64,000 nt of DNA, taken from JACDAE01 sp963717195 (GTDB lineage: Bacteria > Chloroflexota > Ktedonobacteria > Ktedonobacterales > Ktedonobacteraceae). Both the position numbers and the translations under genes were made by a program. This document shows, in pieces, positions 51,331-60,727 of the stretch. Numbering within the stretch: the first letter of the stretch is position 1; each line of letters begins with the position of its first letter. Location: positions 310,001-374,000 of the forward strand of contig CAVQVR010000010.1 of NCBI GenBank assembly GCA_963717195.1. Direction: 5' to 3'. The notes under the pieces are model-generated. The model did not search any database. It was not told the origin of the DNA and saw only the letters and a list, made by a program, of their open reading frames with translations.

Positions 51331-53352
51331 TCAAGCAGCCTTCTCCTTCAACAAATGCTCAACCTTCCCAAAGGGCGTCGATTCCTCATAAGTACGATCT
51401 GGATGTATCTTCTGCATATTCGCATTTTGAGTGGCAACAACCGTATCGTAGGGATGGGTCATCTCCCAGACATCGTAGACAGCATCGGGTTCCTGGTGGC
51501 GATAAACGAAGCGACACTCAACCTTTGCCTCTTGCGCCTGATGATTGGCGCGGCCCAGGTCTATTCTGGCACCTTCGTCGTTCAGGTGAGGCTCGACAAG
51601 CCTGAAGAGCTCTGGCTTTCGGCTGGATGCCTGTTGACCCAGATAGAGGAAGACAACTGGCTTCTTGCCTGAATTGTTGACGGCGGCATGAATCACGGCA
51701 CTGTTCTGCTCATGATTCGGCGTCAGCACAGCCAACATCTCTACCGGAAAGTGTTGCTCGACGCCTGTCGTGATGACGGGAACACGACCATGCTTCTTGT
51801 GGAACCTGTAGCTGATATAGGCAATGAGCATACCGAGTACGGTTACTGAACCACCAAAGGCTGTTGCTAGAGGTTTTGCTACCAGGTTGGTTGACCATGC
51901 GGTGACAACGAGCAGAGTGGTAAAGATGCCCAGGCCAAAATTGAGCGTGGAACGTGTCCAGCGACCTTCTGGCTCAGGAGTTTCATCCGGGTCTGCGTCC
52001 TTTTCCTCCTCGGCCTGGCGCTCTATAGCCTTCCCATCCATATGTTTACGCGCCCCATCGGGCATTTTTTCTTCATCCTGCTCCATCGTCGATACGATCT
52101 GCTCACGTGCGTTTGCACTCGCTTCTGGCTGGGACTGCTTCGCCAATTTGCGATCTTTGCGTTGACGATAACGTACGATATCCATGCCGATGCAGGTCAG
52201 CGTAAAGGCACCCAACAGGCCGAACGCGTACATGTCGCCCAGAGTATTGATATCACCACGTACGGCGATAAGCACCAGGATAGGGATAAGTGTCGCAAGT
52301 GCAATGGAATAGTGAGGTGTGCCGCGTAGCCGATTGCGTTGCAGGATGATTCTTGGGAAGAATTCCATGCGAGAGAGAGCTAGAAACACGTGATATGAAC
52401 CGATAATGGCTGTATTGCTGGCAAACACGAGCAACGCGCTGGCACTGATGGCAACCTCTGTCTGTAAAATTGGGCCGCCCCAGTGTCCTGCCAGCAGCGA
52501 GATGAGCTGAGTTGAGAGCACACGATTGCCAGCCGCCTGTGGTAGCAACATTGTAGAAAGCACCGTCAGCAACGGACTCGTCAGCCCTACAGTGAGAATA
52601 ACCAGGAAGAGCGCAATCTTGCCCACAGCTCTACGTGGCAGTTTCATGACAGGTGAGAGCTGCGATATACTTTCCAGACCGGAAAAGGCCAGGAACGAGC
52701 CCGCGAACCCCACAAGCACAGTGACAGGTGTCAGAGTATGACCAGAAAACATCTTTGGGAACAGAGCCAAAAATTGCGCAAAAGAGAGATGAGTAAAGAC
52801 AGTAACCAGGATAGCAATATCGCTCAGAAAGGCAATGATCGCCCCCACCAGACTCACTTTAGCACTTTCACTCACGCCCACCCAGTTCAAAATACCGAGC
52901 AGAATCAGGACGGCAAGCGTAATCCAGACGGTTATAGCCAATCCAAGAAAAGCGGATTTAGGGCCAATAGCAGGGAGCACCAGGCTGAGATAGAAGATGC
53001 CTGACAGGGAACTGATGGCTGCGGTAAGAAAGTAATCAACGAGAATAAACATGCCTCCTAATGCGCCGAACCACTTATTCATCGCTTTGGCCGCAACCGT
53101 CACCACACCACCCCCTTGAGGGAAGCGATACGTGACCTCAACATACTTGAATGTCAGAAGAATAAAGACGATCATTGTTAATAAGACAAAAAAGCCCGCC
53201 AGCGGCCCCACGGTCCCATAGAGAATACCAGGGACATAATAAATAGAGGTGCCGATATCGGCAAAAACGACGGCCCAGCAGAGAAATGGGCCCAGGCTGT
53301 GCTGCTCTTTCTTCTCAGCTTGATCGGCTGTTTTTTGAGCTGTTTGTTGCAT
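51331..53352 (-). CDS. APC superfamily amino-acid permease with long cytoplasmic regions
   Basis: 673 residues: about 12 spans between 25 and 500, starting with the APC signature FADIGTSIYYVPGILYGTVG, plus a highly charged loop (about 400-460, with DPDETPEPEG) and a C-terminal soluble domain of about 140 residues resembling a USP-like fold. APC permeases exchange amino acids or amines by proton symport or antiport. The substrate is unknown. The start has AGGTG upstream. A 34-bp inverted repeat lies 104 bp upstream. Confidence 0.85.
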   Translation of the reverse strand: MQQTAQKTADQAEKKEQHSLGPFLCWAVVFADIGTSIYYVPGILYGTVGPLAGFFVLLTMIVFILLTFKYVEVTYRFPQGGGVVTVAAKAMNKWFGALGGMFILVDYFLTAAISSLSGIFYLSLVLPAIGPKSAFLGLAITVWITLAVLILLGILNWVGVSESAKVSLVGAIIAFLSDIAILVTVFTHLSFAQFLALFPKMFSGHTLTPVTVLVGFAGSFLAFSGLESISQLSPVMKLPRRAVGKIALFLVILTVGLTSPLLTVLSTMLLPQAAGNRVLSTQLISLLAGHWGGPILQTEVAISASALLVFASNTAIIGSYHVFLALSRMEFFPRIILQRNRLRGTPHYSIALATLIPILVLIAVRGDINTLGDMYAFGLLGAFTLTCIGMDIVRYRQRKDRKLAKQSQPEASANAREQIVSTMEQDEEKMPDGARKHMDGKAIERQAEEEKDADPDETPEPEGRWTRSTLNFGLGIFTTLLVVTAWSTNLVAKPLATAFGGSVTVLGMLIAYISYRFHKKHGRVPVITTGVEQHFPVEMLAVLTPNHEQNSAVIHAAVNNSGKKPVVFLYLGQQASSRKPELFRLVEPHLNDEGARIDLGRANHQAQEAKVECRFVYRHQEPDAVYDVWEMTHPYDTVVATQNANMQKIHPDRTYEESTPFGKVEHLLKEKAA

Positions 53353-53455
53353 ACTTCAGTGCACCTTTCTTCCCATGATTGTCTTTTTAGAAAAACAGGA
53401 AAGAACGTTTTTCTTCATTCGCATATAGCACGAACGAGCAGAGAAATACGCTTCT

Positions 53456-53530
53456 GTAGGGGCCAGATTTATCGCGCCCAGGTGAATCAGATGAGGATTC
53501 ACCTGGGCGCGATAAATCTGGCCCCTACAA
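53456..53530. repeat. GTAGGGGC-family inverted repeat, 34-bp perfect arms
   Basis: Arms 53456-53489 and 53497-53530 are exact complements around a 7-base loop. The left arm is shared with the single unit at 35297-35322. It lies between divergent genes. Confidence 0.85.
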
Positions 53531-53600
53531 TTTAGTGATATTATTCTAATAAAGAACTATGATCATTATTTTAAGCAATCGTACAGAGGAGAAAAACGAA

Positions 53601-55283
53601 GTGCAAAATTTTGCGGAACAGCAGGCCAAAAACTGGTGGGCCGAGGGCGATACGCCTGTACGGCACGACTCACGTGTGACCTACTTCGTTGATGGGCGTG
53701 CGGCAATGCTTCTAATGTGCTATCACTTTATCAAGGCACAGCGCTACATCTATCTAGGGAACTGGGGCATGACAGCAGGCATGGAACTTGTGCGTGGAAC
53801 GGATCATCGTGCTGGCCCTGACAATAGTTCCGAGCAAAAAGAACTGCTGGCTGAGCTGCGTGTTCAAGGTTTTCAGGACGCAGACATCGAGTTCTGGTGC
53901 ACACATGATCTCTCGGTGCAGGCTGTGCTGGGCTATGCTGTGAGCAAGGGAGTGGAGGTTAAGGTGTTGCTCTGGAAAAGCCTGCCGATGTTCGCACACT
54001 ATAACCAGCAAGAGACGCATGATCAGCTAACTGCCGTGGGAGTGAAATGTATTCTTGACGATAGTGCAATGGGTATTTTGCATCACCCGGTCGAGTCACT
54101 GCACCAGAAAATCTCGATTGTGGATGGGGCCTATGCCTTTGTGGGCGGCGTTGATCCACTGATTGAGAAAGGGGGCGAGTTTGATCGCTGGGATACGCAT
54201 AGCCACCCGTTCTCGACGCCGCTACGACAGACATCACAGGGAACCACCCCTCATCCATGGCATGATGCGCATTCATTGATTGAGGGACCAGCCGCGAGCG
54301 ATGTAGAGCTCAACTTCCGTGAGCGCTGGAATGATGTTGTGCAACGCCATCACGGGGACGAAAAACTACTTATTCCAGAGCATCCAATCCCTCCCGCTCT
54401 GGAAAGTCAGACGATTGTACAGATAGCACGCACCATTCCTGAGCACACCTATAATTTTAAGCCCTTGATCATCCGGGGCATCGCTCAGTTCTACAAGAAT
54501 GCATTGAGCAACGTTCAAGAATTTGTCTACCTGGAAAATCAGTATCTCTGGCTACATACTTTCATCGGTATTGATATTCCTTTTTTCGGTTCCGATAACG
54601 CCGAGATGGAACAGAATATTCGTTTGTTGGGAGCTGCTTTGCAGCGGGGAGCAAGTACGGCAATCATTCTGCCCGACCATCCAAATGCCGGACGCGCCTT
54701 CAGTGATGCCGGGCTTACTCGCCTGCGTGACGAGGCTCCTCAGGCGGTAGAAGAGGGACGGTTGCAGGCATTTACTCTGGCAACGTCGATACGCACCGAT
54801 GGAACTGAGCACTATCGCCCCATCTATGTTCACGCCAAGGTTGCTATTGTCGACGATGTGTGGACTACGGTCGGCTCAGGCAATCTGAACAATCGTGGTA
54901 TGCGCGACGACACAGAGATGAATGTAGCGACACTTGATCCTGAACTGGCTCGTGGTATGCGCCTGATGTTGCAGGGTGAGCATCTGGGCCTGCTACACGA
55001 TGATGATCTCATGACGCTCTCGCTCTCGCGCAACAAGCAATATCAATCGAAGAAAGAACAGAAGCAGGCCATACGCATACGATCATACCTGGAGACCGAA
55101 CTGGGCGATCCACTGGTTGCATTCCATATGATGCACGAGCGGGCATGGGAAAACCTGAACCGTTACAAGGCGAAGCAGGCTCTGGTCGGTCATCTTCTGC
55201 CCTACCTGACGGCTGATGAGGCCCTACAGCAGGGGCTGAATTTCCGTGAAGAGCATGGCTGGATAGAAGAACCCACGAATTAA
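53601..55283 (+). CDS. Phospholipase D family protein (two HKD motifs)
   Basis: The GTG at 53601 follows AGAGGAG at good distance, giving 560 residues; an upstream in-frame ATG (53559) has no site. Both catalytic motifs are clear: HQKISIVDGAYAFVGGVDP (about residue 180) and HAKVAIVDDVWTTVGSGNLNNRG (about 415), each H-x-K-x4-D. FVYLENQYLW is typical of PLD between motifs. These enzymes hydrolyse or transphosphatidylate phospholipids. No signal peptide, so the cellular site is uncertain. Confidence 0.9.
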   Translation: MQNFAEQQAKNWWAEGDTPVRHDSRVTYFVDGRAAMLLMCYHFIKAQRYIYLGNWGMTAGMELVRGTDHRAGPDNSSEQKELLAELRVQGFQDADIEFWCTHDLSVQAVLGYAVSKGVEVKVLLWKSLPMFAHYNQQETHDQLTAVGVKCILDDSAMGILHHPVESLHQKISIVDGAYAFVGGVDPLIEKGGEFDRWDTHSHPFSTPLRQTSQGTTPHPWHDAHSLIEGPAASDVELNFRERWNDVVQRHHGDEKLLIPEHPIPPALESQTIVQIARTIPEHTYNFKPLIIRGIAQFYKNALSNVQEFVYLENQYLWLHTFIGIDIPFFGSDNAEMEQNIRLLGAALQRGASTAIILPDHPNAGRAFSDAGLTRLRDEAPQAVEEGRLQAFTLATSIRTDGTEHYRPIYVHAKVAIVDDVWTTVGSGNLNNRGMRDDTEMNVATLDPELARGMRLMLQGEHLGLLHDDDLMTLSLSRNKQYQSKKEQKQAIRIRSYLETELGDPLVAFHMMHERAWENLNRYKAKQALVGHLLPYLTADEALQQGLNFREEHGWIEEPTN

Positions 55284-55449
55284 TTGTAGGTGAAAATTTG
55301 TTCCTTCGTGTATGCTGTATCTGTATAGTGCTTGTAGGCCGTAATAGACGCATAACCATACGCGTATATAAGCATGTTAAGTGGGGTACTTGTCCATCTA
55401 ACATCTGCGGATGCACTGGAAAAAGGACCCCAGCAAGAAAGGGACGAAT

Positions 55450-55731
55450 GTGAAACGCTGGCTCATTCTCTTGTTTGCAGCCATCATTGTAGGTTTATCA
55501 GGTTTTGCAGTGCATCAGAGCTTCCTTGAAGCACTCGGCCTCATTATTGCATTGCTAGCGATAGCTCTGTTTCTCTGGTCATCAGTGCATTTCTCCCTTG
55601 AAGTCCGTCCACCCACAACGCGTCGCAGATTTAGACGCGTCCATATGCCCCACATCAGGCGACGCGGCCAGGGCCGGGGATACACGGAAGAACTGCATGC
55701 AGCCATCTTCCAGGACCCGACTGCGGAATGA
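55450..55731 (+). CDS. Small membrane protein
   Basis: GTG at 55450 after GAAAGGGA gives 93 residues; an upstream ATG (55411) lacks a site. Two hydrophobic segments (3-20 and 27-46) precede a basic tail rich in Arg (TTRRRFRRVH...RRRGQGRG). The function is unknown. It lies 166 bp after the phospholipase D gene. Confidence 0.55.
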   Translation: MKRWLILLFAAIIVGLSGFAVHQSFLEALGLIIALLAIALFLWSSVHFSLEVRPPTTRRRFRRVHMPHIRRRGQGRGYTEELHAAIFQDPTAE

Positions 55732-55741
55732 GGTAGAACTA

Positions 55742-56977
55742 CTATTGCCCGGTGTCATGCTCCTTTTCTAGCTGTAACGCTCGCATAAAGAGCAGAAGCA
55801 CCGGGGTTAGCAATGCACCAGCCGCCAGCAATGCCGCTCGAAGCGATGCCAGTGTGCCGATTACACCGACCACTGGCCCACCGACGATCTGTCCCACAGC
55901 ATCAAGCTGGCCGCTCATAGAGATGATCGTTGCACGAACTTTGGCATCGCTATTCTGTGTCAGCCACGTTGCGTAGATGGGATTGATCGTGCTACGCAGC
56001 ACCGCATAGCCCCAATAGCTTACCAGTGCCAGTGCAAAATTTCCGGCCAGCGCAAATGCAACGATGCATCCAATCTGGCACAGGCTTAAAATCAACAGCA
56101 GGCGTGGGACAGCTCCCTTCAACTCCCCTTTGAAACGTCGTTGTACGAACTCAACCGCTATGATGCCCAACACCATTACGCCACCACGCACCACCGCAAA
56201 CCAGGTCACAGGGTTGAGCGGTCCCAGCATTGGCAACGTAAAATTCGTGACTATATGGGCCGTCCATAAGCGATCTAACCCCTCGCTAGAGAGACCAGCG
56301 AAGAATGGCACAGCGACAATCGTTAGGAGCAACGGGTTTGTGCGTATCAGTCGGCTCCCACTCAGGAATGTCTCGCCCATACTTTTCCAGGATGGCCGTT
56401 CACTATTTTCCGCACCACGCTGAAAATGGTGTTCAGGCATAAAGAAGAGCAGGCATACAGCCATTACCATTAACAGAACTCCACCGAGCACAATTGGCAG
56501 ATTCAGGCGTACACTTGCCAGCGCAACACTGACCACCGCTCCTATTAATGCTCCCGCCTGTCCTATCTGTGTACCACGCATGTACGCCTGGCCCACGTTC
56601 TCCTCGCCCACTTCAGCGGCGATCCATGCTTCCTCAGCCCCTGTGATAAAGGACGAACCGATGCCCCAACCCAGTTGTGAGAGCACAATCGTGCCAAATT
56701 GCGGTATCGATCCTTGCAGCACGAACCCTGCACCCGTCAGAAAAATGCCGATCATAATTGACCAGCGACGGCTAAACACGTCGGCCAGCACTCCCGTTGG
56801 TACCTGGGACACAAAAGACGTTATCTCCAGCATCGTTCCCACCAGGACCAGTTGCAATGGATTCAGGTGCGCCACCTCCACCTGATACACCAGGTTTACG
56901 GTGACGACGATATAAAAAAAGAACGCAAACAGTCCCTCGATCAGTAAGTACGTCACATACGCGTCGCGATGTTTCAT
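55742..56977 (-). CDS. MFS transporter
   Basis: The ATG at 56977 (GAGGG 4 nt upstream) gives 411 residues and 12 spans. The motif-A loop between spans 2 and 3 reads GVLADVFSRRWSIMIG, and the N-terminus MKHRDAYVTYLLIEGLFAFFFY with QVPTGVLAD is typical of the drug-efflux MFS group (DHA-like) in Chloroflexi. Substrate unknown. The convergent small gene ends 10 bp away. Confidence 0.88.
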   Translation of the reverse strand: MKHRDAYVTYLLIEGLFAFFFYIVVTVNLVYQVEVAHLNPLQLVLVGTMLEITSFVSQVPTGVLADVFSRRWSIMIGIFLTGAGFVLQGSIPQFGTIVLSQLGWGIGSSFITGAEEAWIAAEVGEENVGQAYMRGTQIGQAGALIGAVVSVALASVRLNLPIVLGGVLLMVMAVCLLFFMPEHHFQRGAENSERPSWKSMGETFLSGSRLIRTNPLLLTIVAVPFFAGLSSEGLDRLWTAHIVTNFTLPMLGPLNPVTWFAVVRGGVMVLGIIAVEFVQRRFKGELKGAVPRLLLILSLCQIGCIVAFALAGNFALALVSYWGYAVLRSTINPIYATWLTQNSDAKVRATIISMSGQLDAVGQIVGGPVVGVIGTLASLRAALLAAGALLTPVLLLFMRALQLEKEHDTGQ

Positions 56978-57297
56978 TCTACCCTCGAATTTCTTGCTAT
57001 TTGTAGACAGCATTAAGCGCAACAAAGCACAGTAATGCAAAAGAGGAAAAGCAGAGTTTGAGAGGAGCACACGCGAACGACTACCTGAGGACATAGAAAA
57101 GAAGCCTGCATAAGAGGCAAGAAATGTTTGCTAGAAACCGTTTATGTTTCTTATTCCTCGCTGGTAGCTAGACAGTTCGCCGTGCTGATCGCCAGTAGGA
57201 TTCTCATAGAATTTATTTATCCTTCTTGTGGAACATATTGTTGGACGTTTTGGGACGTTCTATGGTTTGTCGTCCCTGGCAGCTATTATACCTGATC
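56978..57297. other. Spacer, nothing recognised
   Basis: 320 bp between the MFS gene start and the HTH relic. It must hold the MFS promoter. No repeat or gene was seen. Confidence 0.4.
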
Positions 57298-57515
57298 CTA
57301 TAGCATATTGCGAGGGCGGCCACGCGGCTGTTCGTTAGCTTCCTGGAAGTATTGCTGAATAGCCTCCTTTGAGGCATACCAGTATTGTCCCCGTTTTCTG
57401 GCTTCGAATTTGCCCGCACGCGCGAGTTGGCCGAGATAGTCAACAGTCGTATTGAATAATGGAGCAAGTTCTTTATCTCTCTACATAATTTCTCGACGAG
57501 AAAAACGTCGAGCAC
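57298..57515 (-). pseudogene. Excisionase-like helix-turn-helix gene split by a dinucleotide slip
   Basis: The minus strand encodes DKELAPLFNTTVDYLGQLARAGKFEARKRGQYWYASKEAIQQYF ending RGRPRNML, a typical small DNA-binding helix-turn-helix domain. In frame, a TAG codon directly precedes it. The upstream frame from a GTG at 57515 (MLDVFLVEKLCR) fits as its N-terminus if one GA is removed from an AGAGAGA run near 57475-57481. It could be a dead gene or a slip-switched one. Confidence 0.55.
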
Positions 57516-57545
57516 ATTTATTATATCGTCGAGAAATTACATAAA
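57487..57545 (-). promoter_or_regulatory. Promoter and palindromic operators of the HTH gene
   Basis: TTGTTT-17 bp-TATAAT on the minus strand. The -10 box lies between copies of CGTCGAG/CTCGACG, with AATTTCTCGACG and CGTCGAGAAATT as outer inverted repeats. Three half-sites bracket the start point, a classic autoregulatory design. Confidence 0.55.
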
Positions 57546-57570
57546 CAAGAAAGACTTTATGGATACTGGC

Positions 57571-58776
57571 TTAACGCTTTGTTTCCAGCGCATCTCGCGC
57601 CAGTTGCGCCAACGTCACATCGTCCATCGGCGGATGGTGCAGTCCGGCTCTTATATCGCGATAATGACGTTGTAGCGAACCTTCCAGCGACAGGCTGGCC
57701 CCTCCGACTACCCGCATTGCCAGGTCAGTGATCTCAATAGCTGAATTGGTTGCCAGGTACTTGGCGGCGGAGAACTGGCTGACAGGCACACTACATGGAT
57801 CTGCGACCGACTGTGCGGCAAGTCCGAAGAGAACGGCATTACTTTGCAATAATGCCAACTCCATCTTTGCCACCTTCTCCTGAATATGCGGCACACTGGC
57901 AATGGGACGATCAAGCGAGTTTGGGCGACGACGCTGCGCAAACTGTATTGCCTCATTACGAGCCGCTTGCGCAATGCCAAGGTAAACGGCGGCAATGGGA
58001 AGTCCCCACGCCGCCATGCGTTCCTGCGGCGCTGTACCTGGAGGCATTCCGGCTTCCATATAGGCCCAGGGTTCAATATGCACATCCTCCAATATCAGGT
58101 CGTTGCTGCCAGACATGCGCATCGCCAACGAGTTCCAGGTCTCCTCTATACGCACGCCAGGGGCATCGCCGTATACCAGGAACGAGCCGCGTTCAGCAGT
58201 CAGTGGCGCAAGATGGCCGCTTGCTTCATCGATAATACTGCAACCAACCGGAATGAGCTTCAACACTGAGCTACCAGTGGTATAGGTCTTGCGCCCGTCG
58301 ATCCTCCATGAGCCGTCTGGCTGACGACGTGCGGTTGTGGAGGGACGACCACCACGACTGGGACTACCAGTCGTGGGCTCGCTGACCGCCGTGTTCAGCA
58401 CAGCACCGTCCTCCACAACGGCATGGCAGATGCGCTCAAAAATCTCATCTGGACTGTTCTGATCCTTTTGTCCTTCATAGAGACGCGCGATATGTGTCAG
58501 GTGCATGCCCATGACAAGTGCCGTTGATGCACAACCCTGTGCCAGGTAATTCTGTGCCAGCGTTACCTCAAGTACATCTGCTCCCCAGCCACCATACTCA
58601 CGTGGAACGGTCAGCGTCAAATAGCCGCTCTTTTGCAGGTCCGCATAGTTCTCTAAGGGAAACTTGCCCTTCCAATCGTCCTGCGCTGCACGACGTGCAA
58701 ATATCTCAGCCAGTTCTTGCGCAATGGTAACAATCTGCTTCTGGCGGTCGGTTTGAGGATATGCCGGAAAGCTCAT
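57571..58776 (-). CDS. Acyl-CoA dehydrogenase family protein
   Basis: 401 residues with helical N-terminus (LEIYADLQKSGY-like region, VPREYGGWGADVLEVTLAQNYLAQGCASTAL), FAD/beta domain with TAVSEPTTGSPSRGGRPSTTARR and KTYTTGSSVL, and C-terminal helical bundle RVVGGASLSLEGSLQRHYRDIRAG. The R-D-I-R pattern at the end suits the ACAD/DszC-like dehydrogenases and monooxygenases (FMN-dependent). Which of these is undecided. GGAG precedes the ATG. Confidence 0.85.
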   Translation of the reverse strand: MSFPAYPQTDRQKQIVTIAQELAEIFARRAAQDDWKGKFPLENYADLQKSGYLTLTVPREYGGWGADVLEVTLAQNYLAQGCASTALVMGMHLTHIARLYEGQKDQNSPDEIFERICHAVVEDGAVLNTAVSEPTTGSPSRGGRPSTTARRQPDGSWRIDGRKTYTTGSSVLKLIPVGCSIIDEASGHLAPLTAERGSFLVYGDAPGVRIEETWNSLAMRMSGSNDLILEDVHIEPWAYMEAGMPPGTAPQERMAAWGLPIAAVYLGIAQAARNEAIQFAQRRRPNSLDRPIASVPHIQEKVAKMELALLQSNAVLFGLAAQSVADPCSVPVSQFSAAKYLATNSAIEITDLAMRVVGGASLSLEGSLQRHYRDIRAGLHHPPMDDVTLAQLARDALETKR

Positions 58777-58998
58777 AAATCGTTTTGCTCCATTTTCTAG
58801 TGATTACGCAACCGCAAGGAAAACGGCTGCGTATATCTTTTTGTCTATACATAATATTGGTCTGCTTCTTTAAGTATGCTTCATGGGCGGGATAATTGTC
58901 GAGGGTCTCATTCACAATGCTGACAATTGCGCGACCTCGCGCGGAAACCTATTCTCTTCTCACACACACACAAAATATGAAGGGTGAAATATCAATCT

Positions 58999-59961
58999 AT
59001 GAAAGAGAACCCAACTGACGTAGCAACTCACAGTGTAATTCCTCAAACAAAACGTTTTTTCCCATTTTTTTCCAGGCATAAGCGCATTCTCATTCTCCTT
59101 GTCTCGTTGCTCATTCTCGTCTGGGCACTTCTCCCAGCCATACGAGCGGTCACGCTTATTCTAAATACGTCGGGACGTTCAACCCCTCAAACTTCCCTGG
59201 CTGGAATTCCAGTGCAGGAGGTACAATTTCGTGCCTCAGATGGTGTACACCTTGATGGTTGGTTAGCCATTGCTTCTGTACATGCACCTACTATTATTCT
59301 TGTCCATGGTTTCAAGGGTTCGCGTCTTGACATGCTGCCATATGCACGTTTCCTGTACAAAGGAGGTTACAACGTTTTGCTCTACGATAGTCGTGGCAGC
59401 GGAGCCAGCGCTGGTTGGGACATTACACTGGGAGCACGTGAACCCGACGATGTGATTGGTGCGGTACACTACCTCGAAGGCCGTTCAGACCTGACTGGAA
59501 AGCATTTCGGGCTACTGGGTATTTCGTTAGGTGCAGGCATTGCCCTGATGGCGGCTGCGCGTGAACCAGCGATTGCAGCAACCGTTGCTGATAGCGCCTG
59601 GGTGGACGAGAGTGCACAGATTGAGCACATGGGCAACATCTCTCGATCTCCATTTACGTTACCTCTCCTGCCCTACGAACCCGCGCTCGTAGATATGCTC
59701 ATCGGTGCGCACCTGGCTGATAGTCGTCCTATAGCAGTCATCGCCCGGATCGCTCCACGCGCTGTTTTCCTCATTCATTCGGCTGATGATCATAATACAA
59801 CCACCCCTCTTGCCGGTGAGCACCAGCTCTATGCAGCTGCGGGAAATCCCAAACAGCAATGGATTGCACCCAGCGGAGGGCACGTGGGTGCAATTAAAGC
59901 GCATACCGTTGAATATAAACAGCGTGTACTGGCGTTCTTTTCCCACTACCTGGTAGCTTGA
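58999..59961 (+). CDS. Membrane-anchored alpha/beta hydrolase
   Basis: Start at ATG 58999 (AGGGTGA 10 nt upstream), 320 residues. N-terminal span about 25-50, then an extracytoplasmic alpha/beta hydrolase: oxyanion region ILVHGFKGSRLDM, LYDSRGSGASAG, nucleophile elbow GISLGAG, Asp in HSADDHNTT and His in GGHVGA. A DUF-type esterase or lipase close to the YfhR/BEM46 family. Substrate unknown. Confidence 0.88.
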   Translation: MKENPTDVATHSVIPQTKRFFPFFSRHKRILILLVSLLILVWALLPAIRAVTLILNTSGRSTPQTSLAGIPVQEVQFRASDGVHLDGWLAIASVHAPTIILVHGFKGSRLDMLPYARFLYKGGYNVLLYDSRGSGASAGWDITLGAREPDDVIGAVHYLEGRSDLTGKHFGLLGISLGAGIALMAAAREPAIAATVADSAWVDESAQIEHMGNISRSPFTLPLLPYEPALVDMLIGAHLADSRPIAVIARIAPRAVFLIHSADDHNTTTPLAGEHQLYAAAGNPKQQWIAPSGGHVGAIKAHTVEYKQRVLAFFSHYLVA

Positions 59962-59965
59962 TATT

Positions 59966-60062
59966 GAACAACATTCAACACAAATGTAGGGGTGCCGTTT
60001 ACAAGCCCGGGTCTCAACAACATTCAACACAAATGTAGGTGCTGCGTTTACGACACCCGGGT
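59966..60062 (+). repeat. GTAGGGGC-family tandem pair
   Basis: Two 48-49-bp units, each ACAACATTCAACACAAATGTAGG followed by a variable core and CCCGGGT. The second unit's core GCGTTTACGACACCC also appears in the repeat at 30722-30808. Confidence 0.75.
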
Positions 60063-60203
60063 TCGGCTTCATCCTTTTTGGGAACATAACCGTGTAAACT
60101 ACTGTACACCTATCTCACCAACGTAGGCGCACCTCTTGCAGGTGCCCATTATCCTATAGTTAGAGTTACCCTCTACATTAGAAAAGAGAAAAGAAGGAAT
60201 TGT

Positions 60204-60677
60204 ATGAACGCAGCAAAGTTGCTAGAGCAGAGCCACATGATGGTTCTCCAGACCGTTGACGATTTTCCGGAGGGCCTGTGGGATACTCCAGGAGCGTGCG
60301 GAAACTGGTCGGTGAAAGATACTATCGCCCATCTCGCCTCATATGAGCACCTTCTCGTTGATGCGCTCAATAAGTTGGTGAGTGACACACCAACGCCATA
60401 CTTAGATAAATTCGTTGGAGGGCAGGATGAATTTAATAAGAACGAAGTAGCTGCACGCCAGTACCATACAGCCCAACAAGTCATTGACGAATACAATGAG
60501 ACCCAATTGCAATCAGCCGACCTGTTGGCAAAGATTCCTCCGGAGAAGGTCACACAGATAGGAACGATACCCTGGAACAAGGACCGGAGCATGGCCGACC
60601 TGGTTACTATCCTCCACACACATGCAAGCGAACATTGTGCTCAGATCACAGCGTTTCGTCAGAAGGAACACGCGTGA
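60204..60677 (+). CDS. DinB-like / maleylpyruvate isomerase N-terminal family protein
   Basis: 157 residues, four-helix bundle. Metal ligands: His in NWSVKDTIAHLASYEH and in HTHASEHCAQITAFR, the usual three-His pattern of the DinB/MDMPI_N superfamily. Members are thiol-dependent or metal-binding enzymes of diverse function. AAGGAA precedes the ATG. It is followed 50 bp later by the cytidylate-kinase-like gene. Confidence 0.85.
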   Translation: MNAAKLLEQSHMMVLQTVDDFPEGLWDTPGACGNWSVKDTIAHLASYEHLLVDALNKLVSDTPTPYLDKFVGGQDEFNKNEVAARQYHTAQQVIDEYNETQLQSADLLAKIPPEKVTQIGTIPWNKDRSMADLVTILHTHASEHCAQITAFRQKEHA

Positions 60678-60727
60678 TACTATAAATCATTAGGCGTTGT
60701 ATTGACTCTCTTGAAAGGTTGAAAACC

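Noticed and set aside
59966..60062. Tandem repeats as a CRISPR array
   Set aside because: Only two units, no spacer-repeat alternation, no cas genes; related to the dispersed GTAGGGGC family.
59659..60087. 142-codon minus-strand frame
   Set aside because: Antisense to the hydrolase gene and its 3' tandem repeat; the repeated peptide pattern is caused by the DNA repeat.
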